Assembly: GCF_018100795.1 (NCBI RefSeq)
Contig: NZ_JAGJDY010000001.1
Span: 512,733 to 576,732, forward strand
Length of the DNA stretch: 64,000 bases
Reading direction: 5' to 3'
From: Alteromonas sp. MMG017
GTDB lineage: Bacteria; Pseudomonadota; Gammaproteobacteria; Enterobacterales; Alteromonadaceae
This document shows, piece by piece, positions 26,886 through 36,883 of the stretch. Within the stretch, counting starts at the first letter, position 1, and each line of letters starts with the position of its first letter. Made by a program: the position numbers and the translations under genes. The notes below the pieces were generated by a model that was not told the DNA's origin, searched no databases, and saw nothing but the letters and a program-made list of their open reading frames with translations.

Positions 26886-26996
26886 CTAAACGTTTACGTC
26901 CACACTCCCTTGCACTGCACATCGTAATAGCTCTATACAGCGCATGTGATGCAAGGGGATGCTTATTTGCTAAGCCTTTAGCCTCTACAAAAATAC

Positions 26997-27893
26997 CTAG
27001 CCTATCCAAAAATTCGCCACTAACCCTAACGTAAATACCAAGCCTACATAGTGGTTTTCAATAAAGGCAGTAAAACACCCTTCTCGCTGACGGTGCTTAA
27101 CAAATTGGTACTGGCGATAAAACAACCCGGCCCCAATAATTAGCGATAGGTAATACGGCCAATGCGCCTCGATAGCCCCGCCAATAAAGTACAAAATGGT
27201 TAACGTAGCAGCTTGAAACCCAATAATAATGGACACGTCGTACTTACCAAATAAAATGGCGGTAGATTTAACCCCTATTTCCAGGTCGTCGTCTCTGTCT
27301 ACCATGGCATACATGGTGTCGTAGGCTACCGTCCATAATAGATTTGCCACAAACAACCACCAGCCATAAGCAGGCACAGTTTCAGACACCGCCATAAACG
27401 CCATCGGAATTGCCCACCCAAAAGCAGCGCCTAATACCACTTGTGGCAAGTGGGTATAGCGTTTCATAAAGGGGTAACTGGCTGCTAGTAACAGCGCGAT
27501 TACCGACAAAGCAACGGTTTGCCAATTCAGCATTAGCACTAACAAGAAGGCCAGTATAATTAGCCCTCCAAACAGGTTTAACGCTTGTTTTGGTGTTACC
27601 TCTCCTGTGGCCAATGGCCGCGTGGCGGTGCGCTTTACGCTGCCATCTACTTTTCTATCGGCGTAGTCGTTAATGACGCAGCCCGCTGAGCGCATCACTA
27701 CCACGCCTGCGGTAAAAATAAGCGCGATGCCTAAACTGGGTAAGCCTTCAGATGCCATAAGCAATGCCCAAAAGGTAGGCCAAAGCAGCAAGTAAATACC
27801 CACGGGTTTGTCTAAACGCATCAGGCGAATATACGCAGATGGATGCTGTTTTATATGGTTGAGGTTCTGGGCTAAATTAAGATTCAGTGCCAT
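26997..27893 (-). CDS. ubiA: 4-hydroxybenzoate octaprenyltransferase
   Basis: A 298-residue integral membrane prenyltransferase, second enzyme of ubiquinone synthesis. It attaches the polyprenyl tail to 4-hydroxybenzoate. Landmarks are [15 protein letters not shown] at the start, the first Asp-rich motif [10 protein letters not shown] and the second [12 protein letters not shown], with about nine hydrophobic segments. Its 5' end overlaps ubiC by 17 bp, so the two are co-transcribed and probably translationally coupled. Confidence 0.93.
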   Translation of the reverse strand: MALNLNLAQNLNHIKQHPSAYIRLMRLDKPVGIYLLLWPTFWALLMASEGLPSLGIALIFTAGVVVMRSAGCVINDYADRKVDGSVKRTATRPLATGEVTPKQALNLFGGLIILAFLLVLMLNWQTVALSVIALLLAASYPFMKRYTHLPQVVLGAAFGWAIPMAFMAVSETVPAYGWWLFVANLLWTVAYDTMYAMVDRDDDLEIGVKSTAILFGKYDVSIIIGFQAATLTILYFIGGAIEAHWPYYLSLIIGAGLFYRQYQFVKHRQREGCFTAFIENHYVGLVFTLGLVANFWIG

Positions 27894-28452
27894 TGTCGTA
27901 CCTTGAATAATAAACGGGTGCGTCGGGTAGAAAAACTTCGGCCACTATCATGCTGTCTTCACCCAATGTAAATAATGAACGTCGGCCCCATAATTGCTGA
28001 TTGCGCTCAAAGCCTAGTGCCGTGGCAGGCAATTGGCACAATTCAAACTCAGAGCGTATAAACCTAGCATCGTTAAACAGTCGCTTACCTAAGGGTTCAC
28101 TACCTAAATTTGCTAGCTCTGCTTCTACCAAACGCTGGGGAATAACGGAACGGGCAAAAACCCATGGCAGGGTGTTACCACATAACAGTACTTCTCGTAC
28201 CTGAAATACCTGCGAAGGCTGATGTGATTGCTGGTCCGACAGCAGGCTTTGCTCATTAGCATGAAGTGCGGTTTCAGCCTGCCCTAGCACGTTTAACGTA
28301 AATTGATGGCAAAGCGACTGCACGCGCTCGGTTAAGGAGCCTGTGTCTAGCAACCAATTTTTTAAATACGGATTGTTACGGGGCGCACTGTAGGCTTGCA
28401 TCCACTCTACATTTAAGCCAACGGGAAAGCTGCTAGGAAAACTCACTACCAA
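27877..28452 (-). CDS. ubiC: chorismate pyruvate-lyase
   Basis: A 191-residue cytosolic enzyme that converts chorismate to 4-hydroxybenzoate and pyruvate, the first committed step of ubiquinone synthesis. Family marks are [12 protein letters not shown] near residue 35, [20 protein letters not shown] in the middle, and [22 protein letters not shown] near the end. The predicted start is TTG at 28452. A GTG two codons downstream is equally possible. The typical FPVGLNVEW opening argues against the later ATG at 28401. Confidence 0.88.
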   Translation of the reverse strand: MVVSFPSSFPVGLNVEWMQAYSAPRNNPYLKNWLLDTGSLTERVQSLCHQFTLNVLGQAETALHANEQSLLSDQQSHQPSQVFQVREVLLCGNTLPWVFARSVIPQRLVEAELANLGSEPLGKRLFNDARFIRSEFELCQLPATALGFERNQQLWGRRSLFTLGEDSMIVAEVFLPDAPVYYSRYDNGTES

Positions 28453-28644
28453 ATCTCTGTCATAATTTTACACGATAAAAAAAGTATCATATCACTTGTT
28501 GGTGACATGGTGGTTTATCTGATTGCTAATAGCTAGCATATTGATTTTACGTGTACCTTAGTACTTTTGCAGTAGTGTCATTAACCTATGATTTGCTACA
28601 CTACAGCCTGTCATCTAAATTAATTGGTATTTTTGGCTCAAATC

Positions 28645-29058
28645 ATGACAAAGTCACTTGCTTCACGTTTTATAGCTACCGCTCTATTAGTTAGTAGTGC
28701 TTTCACGCCTGCATTTGCGCAAGATAAGGCAAATTTTGCTTATCTTGGGTTAGAGCCAGACATCGTTACCAATTACATTGGCGAGTCTTCAAGAAAGCTT
28801 GGTTATGTACGCGTTACCGTTGAATTAATGATTTATGACGTAGATCAGCTGGAAATTGCAGAACACCATATGCCGCTATTACGTGCAACGGCCATCGATA
28901 TCTTCGGCAGACAGCCTGAAGAAAAAGTAAAATCGCTAACGGGCAGAGAAGATATTCGCCGCGCCATTCTAAAAGCGCTTCAAGATCATATGAAAAAAGA
29001 AACCGGTGGCGAGGTTATCAAAAACGTTATCTTCACCAAGTATTTATATCAAGGCTAG
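28645..29058 (+). CDS. secreted FliL-like protein
   Basis: A 137-residue protein with a signal peptide (TKSLASRFIATALLVSSAFTPAFAQ, cleavage after AFA). The mature part resembles the periplasmic domain of FliL: YLGLEPDIVTNYIG, LGYVRVTVELMIYD, ALQDHMKKETGGEVIKNVIFTKYLYQ. FliL is a flagellar motor-associated protein normally anchored by an N-terminal helix and encoded among flagellar genes. This one stands alone. The ATG at 28645 is chosen over an upstream TTG (28624) because it begins the signal peptide. Its partner is unknown. Confidence 0.7.
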   Translation: MTKSLASRFIATALLVSSAFTPAFAQDKANFAYLGLEPDIVTNYIGESSRKLGYVRVTVELMIYDVDQLEIAEHHMPLLRATAIDIFGRQPEEKVKSLTGREDIRRAILKALQDHMKKETGGEVIKNVIFTKYLYQG

Positions 29059-29099
29059 GCGCTACTACAGCAGCACCTAGTCAAGCACGAAAGCTTGCA

Positions 29100-29978
29100 C
29101 TATTGCCCTTGCTTTCGTTTATCGGCACCAAGGCTTAGTAGCCCTGCTAACAAACAGCCGGTAATTAACCCCGCAGTGTGCGCCGCATTGGCCATATTCA
29201 CCCAAAGCACATCGGCAAAGCCTAATACTAGCCACACCAACATAAACCCTATTACCGATTTAGGCAGCGACAAGCCCCACTGTGGTTTCAGCCAACCTAA
29301 CCACCACACAAAGCCCATTACGGCGTATACCACACCTGAAAGCCCACCGAATAACATTAAGTTACCCTGAACTGGCGTGGTAAACATGGCTTGAGCCACG
29401 TTCGATATAATGGCCGATAGCGCAAACACCACAAACAACATGCTTTTACCAAAGGTACTTTCTATTTTGGCGCCTAACATACACCACCAAAGTAGATTGA
29501 AGATAATATGCAGTGCGCTGAAGTGAATAAACGCGGGCCCTAATAGCCTCCACCATTCATGGTTTTCAGCAAGTACACTAAGCGGCTGCATGAGTAGATG
29601 TTGCGCGATGGGGCTGAACAAACCTAGCAACGACAAACCATACACCAGCACACAAAGTACAAACACAATACTGGTTAACGGTACCGACAATGCATTATTG
29701 ATGAACCCTTTCATATCGAACTGACGTGAAGGCACTAAATCAACGTTCTCGCCATGCTGCCAAGCAGCTTGCTGATATTTTGGATTGTTCGGTTGCTGAA
29801 TAAATTCTTCAGTTATGGCGCGGGCTTTAAGTGCATCGTTATCGTCTTCCAACAATACAACAAACTCATCACCCGCTTCAGTAGGCTTTACCGTGGCGGT
29901 GATATTCTGGCTACCTAAGTAGTTAGCCAGTAAATGCGCCACGCCTTGCTGGCGAAAAGCAATTAAAGGATGGCTCAC
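29100..29978 (-). CDS. glpG: rhomboid intramembrane serine protease GlpG
   Basis: A 292-residue polytopic protease. A soluble N-terminal domain of about 90 residues precedes six membrane segments. The catalytic dyad is Ser214 in GGLSG and His267 in AAHTAG. His157 and Asn161 in HIIFN form the oxyanion side. It cleaves membrane helices of substrate proteins. It is last in the kbl-tdh-glpE-glpG run, with an ATGA overlap to glpE. Confidence 0.93.
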   Translation of the reverse strand: MSHPLIAFRQQGVAHLLANYLGSQNITATVKPTEAGDEFVVLLEDDNDALKARAITEEFIQQPNNPKYQQAAWQHGENVDLVPSRQFDMKGFINNALSVPLTSIVFVLCVLVYGLSLLGLFSPIAQHLLMQPLSVLAENHEWWRLLGPAFIHFSALHIIFNLLWWCMLGAKIESTFGKSMLFVVFALSAIISNVAQAMFTTPVQGNLMLFGGLSGVVYAVMGFVWWLGWLKPQWGLSLPKSVIGFMLVWLVLGFADVLWVNMANAAHTAGLITGCLLAGLLSLGADKRKQGQ

Positions 29979-30292
29979 GAATTTTCAGACACCACAGACT
30001 GGCCTAAGCGCCATGCTTCGAAACCACCGTCCATACTATAAACGGTGTTAAAACCTTGCTCAGCTATAACCTGTGCGGCTTGCTGACTGCTTACGCCGTG
30101 ATAGCACACCACGACTACAGGGGTTTCTTTTGGCGTTTGTTCTACAAAGGCCGCGAAGTTATCGTTATTCAACGGCTTCGCTTCTGGCATGTGACCATTA
30201 GCAAAAGATTGCGGGTCACGAATATCTACGATGGCTACATCGCCATTGAAGTTTGCTACGTCTTGTACACTAATGTGTGAAAATGCTGTCAT
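29975..30292 (-). CDS. glpE: thiosulfate sulfurtransferase GlpE
   Basis: A 105-residue single-domain rhodanese. The active-site loop is CYHGVSS with Cys63, which would carry the persulfide. VDIRDPQSFANGHMPEA is the usual CH2-type motif. It transfers sulfur from thiosulfate to cyanide or thiols in the cytosol. Its ATG overlaps the tdh stop (TAATG) and its stop overlaps glpG. Confidence 0.9.
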   Translation of the reverse strand: MTAFSHISVQDVANFNGDVAIVDIRDPQSFANGHMPEAKPLNNDNFAAFVEQTPKETPVVVVCYHGVSSQQAAQVIAEQGFNTVYSMDGGFEAWRLGQSVVSENS

Positions 30293-31317
30293 TATTGCCA
30301 GTCCAGTATAACTTTGCCTGATTGTCCTGAACCCATGGTATCAAAACCTTTCTGAAAGTCATCAACCGAAAAGGTATGTGTGATGATTGGCGACAAATCT
30401 AAGCCACTTTGCAGCAAACTTGCCATTTTGTACCAGGTTTCGAACATTTCACGACCGTAGATACCTTTGATCACCAACCCTTTAAAAATAACTTGGTTCC
30501 AATCAACCGATACATCTTGTGGTGGAATACCTAGCATTGCCACCTTTCCGCCGTGATTCATTTTCTTTAGCATGTCGCGAAAGGCGACCGGTACGCCCGA
30601 CATTTCAAGGCCAACATCAAAGCCTTCACTCATACCAAGCTCGTTCATCACGTCTTGCAAGTCTTCTTTGCTAACATCAACAGCGCGAGTTGCGCCCATC
30701 TTTCTAGCAAGCTCTAGGCGGTACGGGTTAATGTCGGTGATAACCACATGGCGAGCACCAACATGACGCGCCACTGCGGCTGCCATAATACCAATGGGGC
30801 CTGCTCCGGTAATCAGTACATCTTCACCCACTAAGTCGAAGCTAAGGGCGGTGTGCACAGCATTTCCAAATGGGTCGAAAATAGACGCCAGTTCATCACT
30901 AATGTTGTCAGGTATTTTAAATGCGTTAAACGCCGGAATAACCAAATACTCGGCAAATGCGCCTGGGCGATTTACACCTACACCTTCGGTATTACGACAT
31001 AAATGGCGACGGCCTGCACGGCAGTTTCTACAGTGTCCACACGTAATATGGCCTTCACCAGATACCCTATCGCCTATAGCAAAGCCGCGTACTTCTTGAC
31101 CCATACCAACCACTTCACCCACGTACTCGTGACCCACTACCATAGGTACAGGTATGGTTTGCTGCGACCATTCATCCCAGTTGTAAATGTGCATGTCGGT
31201 GCCGCAAATGGCGGTTTTACGAATTTTGATTAATAAATCGTTATGGCCAACTTCGGGCTCTTGGGTATCTTGAAGCCAAATGCCTTTCTCGGCTTTTGCT
31301 TTAACTAGCGACTTCAT
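30292..31317 (-). CDS. tdh: L-threonine 3-dehydrogenase
   Basis: A 341-residue zinc-dependent medium-chain dehydrogenase that oxidises L-threonine to 2-amino-3-ketobutyrate with NAD+. Seen: catalytic-zinc [23 protein letters not shown], the structural-zinc cluster [15 protein letters not shown], and the Rossmann [10 protein letters not shown]. Its product is the substrate of Kbl, encoded immediately upstream with a 4-nt ATGA overlap. Confidence 0.96.
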   Translation of the reverse strand: MKSLVKAKAEKGIWLQDTQEPEVGHNDLLIKIRKTAICGTDMHIYNWDEWSQQTIPVPMVVGHEYVGEVVGMGQEVRGFAIGDRVSGEGHITCGHCRNCRAGRRHLCRNTEGVGVNRPGAFAEYLVIPAFNAFKIPDNISDELASIFDPFGNAVHTALSFDLVGEDVLITGAGPIGIMAAAVARHVGARHVVITDINPYRLELARKMGATRAVDVSKEDLQDVMNELGMSEGFDVGLEMSGVPVAFRDMLKKMNHGGKVAMLGIPPQDVSVDWNQVIFKGLVIKGIYGREMFETWYKMASLLQSGLDLSPIITHTFSVDDFQKGFDTMGSGQSGKVILDWQ

Positions 31318-32510
31318 GCAATAACTCCCATTTCACGGCCTACTTCAATAAACGCATCAATGGCTTTGTCTACGTGTTCAATAGAATGCCCAGCTGACAT
31401 TTGGGTGCGTATTCTAGCTTGCCCTTTAGGTACTACAGGGTATGAGAAACCAATCACGTAAATACCTTTTTCAAGTAGCTTGTCTGCCATCTCGCTAGCA
31501 ACACGCGCATCGCCTAGCATCACAGGAATGATAGCGTGATCTTTACCTGCAAGGGTAAAGCCAGCATCTTCCATACGAGAACGAAAGTGGGCTGAATTGC
31601 GCCATAGCTGTTCACGTAGTGCTGCGCCCTCTTTCATCATCTCGAATACTTTCAGTGAAGCCGATACGATAGGCGGCGCAACAGAGTTTGAGAATAAGTA
31701 CGGGCGAGAGCGTTGACGTAACCACTCAACTACTTCTTTTTTGCCTGATGTATAACCGCCTGATGCGCCGCCCATCGCTTTACCCAAAGTACCAGTGAGA
31801 ATATCCACTCGGCCCATTACGTCGCAGTATTCATGACTGCCTTTGCCGTTTTCGCCTAAAAACCCAGTCGCGTGGCAATCATCTACCATTACCAGTGCAT
31901 CATACTTTTCGGCGAGGTCACAAATACCTGCAAGATTAGCAATAACACCGTCCATCGAGAACACGCCATCGGTAGCAATCACTTTAAATCGTGCGCCGTC
32001 GGCAACGGCTTGCTTAAGTTGATCTTCCAGTGAGTCCATGTCGTTATTGGCATAACGGTAGCGCTTAGCTTTACACAAACGTACACCGTCAATAATGCTG
32101 GCATGGTTTAGTGCATCAGAAATAATGGCGTCTTCTGGGCCTAGCAAGGTTTCAAATAACCCGCCGTTGGCGTCAAAACAAGATGGGTACAAAATAGTAT
32201 CTTCTGTACCAAGAAATGCGCTAATTTCAGTTTCTAGTTGCTTATGAATATCTTGGGTACCACAAATGAAGCGCACAGACGCCATACCAAACCCGTGGGT
32301 TTCAAGGCCATTTTTGGCTGCTGCGATAAGGTCTGGGTGGTTAGCCAAACCTAAATAGTTGTTCGCACAGAAGTTGATGACATGCTCGCCGTTGGCCACG
32401 TCTATATCTGCTTGTTGCTGTGAAGTAATAACGCGCTCTTTTTTATACAGACCATCTTCTTTAGTGGCCTCAATTTGCGCTTGCAGGTGAGAGATAAATG
32501 CCGCTGACAT
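31314..32510 (-). CDS. kbl: 2-amino-3-ketobutyrate CoA ligase (glycine C-acetyltransferase)
   Basis: A 398-residue PLP enzyme of the alpha-oxoamine synthase family that splits 2-amino-3-ketobutyrate with CoA to glycine and acetyl-CoA. Seen: [37 protein letters not shown], and the PLP-lysine segment [13 protein letters not shown]. The ATG at 32510 follows CGGAG at good distance and gives the standard length. The frame's 20-codon upstream extension is unlikely to be translated. First gene of kbl-tdh-glpE-glpG. Confidence 0.95.
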   Translation of the reverse strand: MSAAFISHLQAQIEATKEDGLYKKERVITSQQQADIDVANGEHVINFCANNYLGLANHPDLIAAAKNGLETHGFGMASVRFICGTQDIHKQLETEISAFLGTEDTILYPSCFDANGGLFETLLGPEDAIISDALNHASIIDGVRLCKAKRYRYANNDMDSLEDQLKQAVADGARFKVIATDGVFSMDGVIANLAGICDLAEKYDALVMVDDCHATGFLGENGKGSHEYCDVMGRVDILTGTLGKAMGGASGGYTSGKKEVVEWLRQRSRPYLFSNSVAPPIVSASLKVFEMMKEGAALREQLWRNSAHFRSRMEDAGFTLAGKDHAIIPVMLGDARVASEMADKLLEKGIYVIGFSYPVVPKGQARIRTQMSAGHSIEHVDKAIDAFIEVGREMGVIA

Positions 32511-32664
32511 GTCAGACTCCGAAATTAATAAAAAATGTATTTTAAAGAAAGCGATATAAAGGTTACACAAGGAAGGGGGCGTTTTAACAGTATTAAAACT
32601 TGTAGCTGTAAACTTTTTAGCACACTTGTTAGCTGTGGCTAAAGATCTAGCTGGCTAGGCTGCC

Positions 32665-35118
32665 CTATTCGTTAGACCGCGTACTGTCCCATATGCCCAT
32701 GTGTACGTTTTTACTTAGGGTGGTCCAAATATCTGGCTCTGGAATAGGTCGACTAATTAAGTACCCCTGCCCCATCTGACAATCAAAATGACATAGCATT
32801 TCAAACTGCTCTGCTGTTTCAATGCCTTCAGCTACCACAATTAACCCCATTTTTCGCACCATGGCAATGGTTGAATGCACGATGTTTCTATCGTCGGCAT
32901 TCTCAATGATATTGGCAACAAACGAACGGTCGATTTTTATGAAGTCGGCAGGCAGTGATTTCAAGTAACTAAGAGACGAGTAGCCCGTTCCAAAATCATC
33001 AATGGCCAATGTACACCCCATATCTCTAATAGTACGCATAATAGAGGTTGCTCGTTCAATATCGGTGACCAATACTGTTTCTGTTAATTCCAAACATACT
33101 TGGGATGGCGAAATATCATTGCGAATGATTTGCTGCTGCAAAAAATCAGGAAGACTGGGGTCAAGAAACTGCCCAGCAGACAGGTTAATCGCTAACTTCA
33201 CATTAGGATAACCATTCGCGTTCAGTTCTCTAATAAGGTAAGTGGCCTTGGCTATTACCCAATAATCTAGCTCTAGCATGAAAGAGGTATTTTCAAGCGG
33301 AGGGATAAACTCTGCCGGTGATATGGCCCCCTTAACAGGGTGATACCAGCGAAGCAGTGCTTCGAAGCCTATTAATTCATTGGTTCGTAAGTCGATTTGA
33401 GGCTGCAAGGCTAAACTGAACTGACTTTCTCTTAGTGCTACCCGCGCTTCGGCTTCTAGCTCAACCTTTTTCATTACCTTCAAGTTCATGGTGGCATCGT
33501 AAACTCTAAAGCCCGCCCCTTTTTTCGATTTTGCTTCGTACATAGCAATATCGGCATGCCGCAACAATTCCACTGGCGTAGCTCTGGCATGGCGGCTCAC
33601 GGCCACACCTATACTAATAGAGACATAGAACTGCATGCCATCCACTTCAATGGGCTGCTCAAACTCTTCAATGATTTTCTTCGCGACGTGTTCCACTTGC
33701 TCTTTGTTTTCAATGCTCGATAACAATACAACGAACTCATCACCACCAAATCGTGAAGCAATATCAGTTTCTCTAATAGGCCGCGAGATCCGCATAGCCG
33801 CGGCTTTTAAAAGCTTATCTCCCACGTCATGACCATAGCTGTCATTTACTTTTTTAAAGTCATCTAAGTCCATGAACATCAGTGCGACTAATCTATCATC
33901 TCGCGCAGAATGGGCGAGCTGGTTTTCAATTTGAAAGGTCAGCATATTTCGATTGGGCAAGCCTGTGAGCACATCGAACATAGCCATTTTTTCAAGCTTG
34001 GCAGTATTTACGGCCATTTGGCCATCGAAGTCTTCTAGCTGTTTTGCCAGCGCATTCGCGGCTTCTTCTACTACATCAAGCTCGTCATTTAATTGCCAAA
34101 GTGATGAATGATGCTTTTTTTCGACTTGCTTGCGGTATTCGACAAACTTGTGGTCGGCCAGCATAGGCAAGCGTTCACTTATGCCTAATAGCCTAATGCG
34201 GTACTGATTGAGAAAGAGTCTTAGAAGCAATGAAAACAAAATAAGCAGTATAATTGCACTCGCTATGACCAGTAATTCGTATTGCTCTTTTTGATTTACC
34301 AACGCAGAAATATCTTGCACAACCATGAGGTAAGGTTGCTCTGACATACTGTGGGCAAAGGGTAATAAGCTGACCGACAACTCTTTTTCCTGAAATGATA
34401 TTCGAAGCCCTTTAACCACCAGCTTTTCAATACTCCAATTTTTTGGAAAAGCAGCAATAAGCTCGGTTAAATAGTCTTGATTAGATTGTGAAAGCTGGCT
34501 GGACAGCGTTAGCATAGGTTTGTTGTCATCATCTGGCTTGTGCTGAACCATCACGACCTTATGGGCATCAGTAGAGCGATTAAACAACGACAAAAGTTCA
34601 CGCATTGAAGCAGAAAGTATAACGACAGGTACTACCTCGTCATCAGTCATGATAGGCACAGATAAATAATGAGTGCACACACTCTCGCAGCGAATTAACG
34701 CTCTGCTGCTAAGAGACTGCTGGGTGCTGCGCACTAATTTTAGAACAAAATCACTAATGGGGGTGGATTGCTCTCCCACTACGCCGTTTCGGTCAAACAG
34801 ATAAAGCTGTTCCACATGAAAGTTCAGCATCAGGTATTCCTGATTTCGCTGAAGATTTTCATAAAAGTACTCTAAATCTTGATGCTTCGACATTTCTATG
34901 TGGCTAAACATGTCTACCCACAACACCATACGGTTATGCAGAATATCTTCGAAAAGCTGTAGTCGACGTTGGTTTTTTAGTTGCTCATCTTGCTGCTGAA
35001 AAACTAAGCTTGAATCAGACTCACGAATGAGCACCATAGAGATAACCACAGTGACGGTAAGCACCATCGCCATCAGCATAATGATGGTTTTAGTGGTAAA
35101 CGACATCTCCACTTTCAT
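32665..35118 (-). CDS. membrane sensor GGDEF-EAL protein
   Basis: A protein of about 817 residues with an N-terminal membrane helix, a periplasmic region of roughly 250 residues, a second helix (ILLILFSLLLRLFL), a linker, then GGDEF and EAL domains. GGDEF is intact (FGGDEFVVLL, near residue 457), and so are the EAL landmarks FEALLRW, DDFGTGYSS and AEGIET. It may therefore both make and break c-di-GMP, one activity usually dominating. The start at 35118 lies within the last codons of the upstream porin gene. It is last in an operon with a porin-like and a binding-protein gene, which suggests a periplasmic ligand as input. Confidence 0.85.
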   Translation of the reverse strand: MKVEMSFTTKTIIMLMAMVLTVTVVISMVLIRESDSSLVFQQQDEQLKNQRRLQLFEDILHNRMVLWVDMFSHIEMSKHQDLEYFYENLQRNQEYLMLNFHVEQLYLFDRNGVVGEQSTPISDFVLKLVRSTQQSLSSRALIRCESVCTHYLSVPIMTDDEVVPVVILSASMRELLSLFNRSTDAHKVVMVQHKPDDDNKPMLTLSSQLSQSNQDYLTELIAAFPKNWSIEKLVVKGLRISFQEKELSVSLLPFAHSMSEQPYLMVVQDISALVNQKEQYELLVIASAIILLILFSLLLRLFLNQYRIRLLGISERLPMLADHKFVEYRKQVEKKHHSSLWQLNDELDVVEEAANALAKQLEDFDGQMAVNTAKLEKMAMFDVLTGLPNRNMLTFQIENQLAHSARDDRLVALMFMDLDDFKKVNDSYGHDVGDKLLKAAAMRISRPIRETDIASRFGGDEFVVLLSSIENKEQVEHVAKKIIEEFEQPIEVDGMQFYVSISIGVAVSRHARATPVELLRHADIAMYEAKSKKGAGFRVYDATMNLKVMKKVELEAEARVALRESQFSLALQPQIDLRTNELIGFEALLRWYHPVKGAISPAEFIPPLENTSFMLELDYWVIAKATYLIRELNANGYPNVKLAINLSAGQFLDPSLPDFLQQQIIRNDISPSQVCLELTETVLVTDIERATSIMRTIRDMGCTLAIDDFGTGYSSLSYLKSLPADFIKIDRSFVANIIENADDRNIVHSTIAMVRKMGLIVVAEGIETAEQFEMLCHFDCQMGQGYLISRPIPEPDIWTTLSKNVHMGIWDSTRSNE

Positions 35119-35126
35119 GATTGAGC

Positions 35127-36320
35127 CTAGAACCAATACATAAGTTGTACAGACCACATACGCCAGTGCTCCTGTGAATGATTCCGTATGCTAGGGTCAA
35201 GCAAGCTTACCACTCTTGCGGCTCCATCAACCCAGTGATGCTCTGCCTGTAAACGCCACCCTGGCGAGATATCCCATCTTGCCCCAACGGTAACTGTATC
35301 CATATAACCAAAATAAGAAGGAACAAGGCCACCAGTACTTATTTCAAGGTCTTCGCCATTTGGATCGTTGCTGTTATTCACATAGGTGTCGTAACCAATA
35401 AGGCCGCTAAAGCGGTTGTTAAATAAGTATCTAAATTGAACAAACCCGCCTTCTCCGGTGATCCTATCCACATAATCAGGGGCGAAGAGACCATTATATT
35501 CTTGTAATTCTCTAACTAGCTCGCTGCTAAACTGCCATTTTTCACTAAAGTATTGCATGGAGAACATGAACCTGCGGATATTCGCACCGCCGTCTAACCG
35601 ATTGTCTTCCTGTGCTGCGGTGTATCCAAAATCGGACTCAAGCCAACTTAGGCCTACTCTCCACGCCATTGTGGCAGGTTGCCAAAATGCGCTGGCTTGA
35701 TGTACAAAGTCTTGTTCTATTTTCCCCTGAGCATCGTCACCTAGGAAGAAGTCTCTTTGGGCGTCATTTAAAGGAGAACGCCCGTAACTCCAATTTACTT
35801 CCCAAATGTTGTCTGTTGAGTATTTCTTAAATTTTGCCTGTAGCCCATCACTTCCCAACGCAATATCGCGAAAACCATCGAAGTAAACTGATTGAGGAAG
35901 CATCGTGGTATCTCTAGTTTGAGGTACATCGCGAGTGACTGAATATAACCAGTGCGTATTTTTAAAGCGGCCAATGTGCACTTGCGCTTGCCACCCAGCT
36001 ACATTGGGGATAGACCAATCTATAAACAGATAATCTAACCTTGTACCCTTTTCAAACCGATTTCCCGCATCAAGATAAACCACCTGCCCCGCTACTGATA
36101 AATTGCTATTCAAACGATAATGGCCGTTAATACCGACTTCAGACAACTCACCAGTAATATTATTATCTTCGGCAATAAAATCGCTATCAATAGACTGCGT
36201 TAGTCCTTGAGCTATGTAGCCATGCCATGAAAACTTGGGCTCTTCTTGTGCCATGACCATTGCACTAGGAGCTGTAAGTAAAACAGCGCGTAGAAACCAT
36301 ACGAACACTTGCTTATTCAT
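35127..36320 (-). CDS. outer-membrane porin-like beta-barrel
   Basis: A 397-residue exported protein. It has a signal peptide ending AMVMAQ, then alternating amphipathic strands (HYRLNSNLSVAGQVVYL, FSSELVRELQEYNGL, WRLQAEHHWVDGAARV), and a C-terminal strand ending in WSVQLMYWF, the terminal aromatic residue typical of outer-membrane barrels. The substrate is unknown. It overlaps the upstream binding-protein gene by 4 nt (ATGA) and the downstream GGDEF-EAL gene by a few bases, so all three are one operon. Confidence 0.7.
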   Translation of the reverse strand: MNKQVFVWFLRAVLLTAPSAMVMAQEEPKFSWHGYIAQGLTQSIDSDFIAEDNNITGELSEVGINGHYRLNSNLSVAGQVVYLDAGNRFEKGTRLDYLFIDWSIPNVAGWQAQVHIGRFKNTHWLYSVTRDVPQTRDTTMLPQSVYFDGFRDIALGSDGLQAKFKKYSTDNIWEVNWSYGRSPLNDAQRDFFLGDDAQGKIEQDFVHQASAFWQPATMAWRVGLSWLESDFGYTAAQEDNRLDGGANIRRFMFSMQYFSEKWQFSSELVRELQEYNGLFAPDYVDRITGEGGFVQFRYLFNNRFSGLIGYDTYVNNSNDPNGEDLEISTGGLVPSYFGYMDTVTVGARWDISPGWRLQAEHHWVDGAARVVSLLDPSIRNHSQEHWRMWSVQLMYWF

Positions 36321-36784
36321 TGTTCACGCACCTCGATAACTTGTACATCTTTTACTTTGCTGATATCAGCATATCCAATAGCACCAACCGTATTCTCAAC
36401 CATGTTGAGAAGGGCTTCTTGCGATGACACCCGTGTAGGTGTAACTCCTTGACCAGAATAAGTAAGTTGATCCCAAAGCCGAGAGAGTTGATAGGGAAAC
36501 ATTTGTATATTTTCACGACAAAAGGTTTTATGCAGAATGTGAACATCCTCAAGAACAACAACATGGATTTTTTCTCCGTTGCTCCAGTATTGTTTGTGGC
36601 CTGTAAATATTTGGCGTAATTCTGATTGAGTAAGGGATGTGTTATCCACCGACTCATTTGCGACAACAACGGCCTGTTGTGCAAGAGCAACGGGACTACA
36701 AGCTAAAAATAGCATGCTGAGCATCAGTGCTGAGTACTCTGAATTGCTAGTTAAAGCTCGTATTCGTTTAATCAATGCGAGCAT
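36317..36784 (-). CDS. small PstS-like periplasmic substrate-binding protein
   Basis: About 155 residues, with a signal peptide ending in CSPVALAQQ. The mature part (VVVANESVDNTSLTQSELRQIFTGHKQYWSNGEKI, then VGAIGYADISKVKDVQVIEV) resembles the N-terminal lobe of phosphate-binding PstS-type proteins. It is about half the usual length, so only one lobe-like domain is present. The ATG at 36784 with GGTGA upstream is preferred over the TTG three codons before. No ABC transporter genes are near, and its neighbours suggest a sensing rather than uptake role. Confidence 0.65.
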   Translation of the reverse strand: MLALIKRIRALTSNSEYSALMLSMLFLACSPVALAQQAVVVANESVDNTSLTQSELRQIFTGHKQYWSNGEKIHVVVLEDVHILHKTFCRENIQMFPYQLSRLWDQLTYSGQGVTPTRVSSQEALLNMVENTVGAIGYADISKVKDVQVIEVREQ

Positions 36785-36883
36785 AATCACCAAAGGGCGC
36801 TCTCCATGTCTTAGAAAAATTGGCGCGTATACGCTAAGTGTAGATAACGGTTAGAAGAAATTCCCAGAAATAGTGTTTATTCG

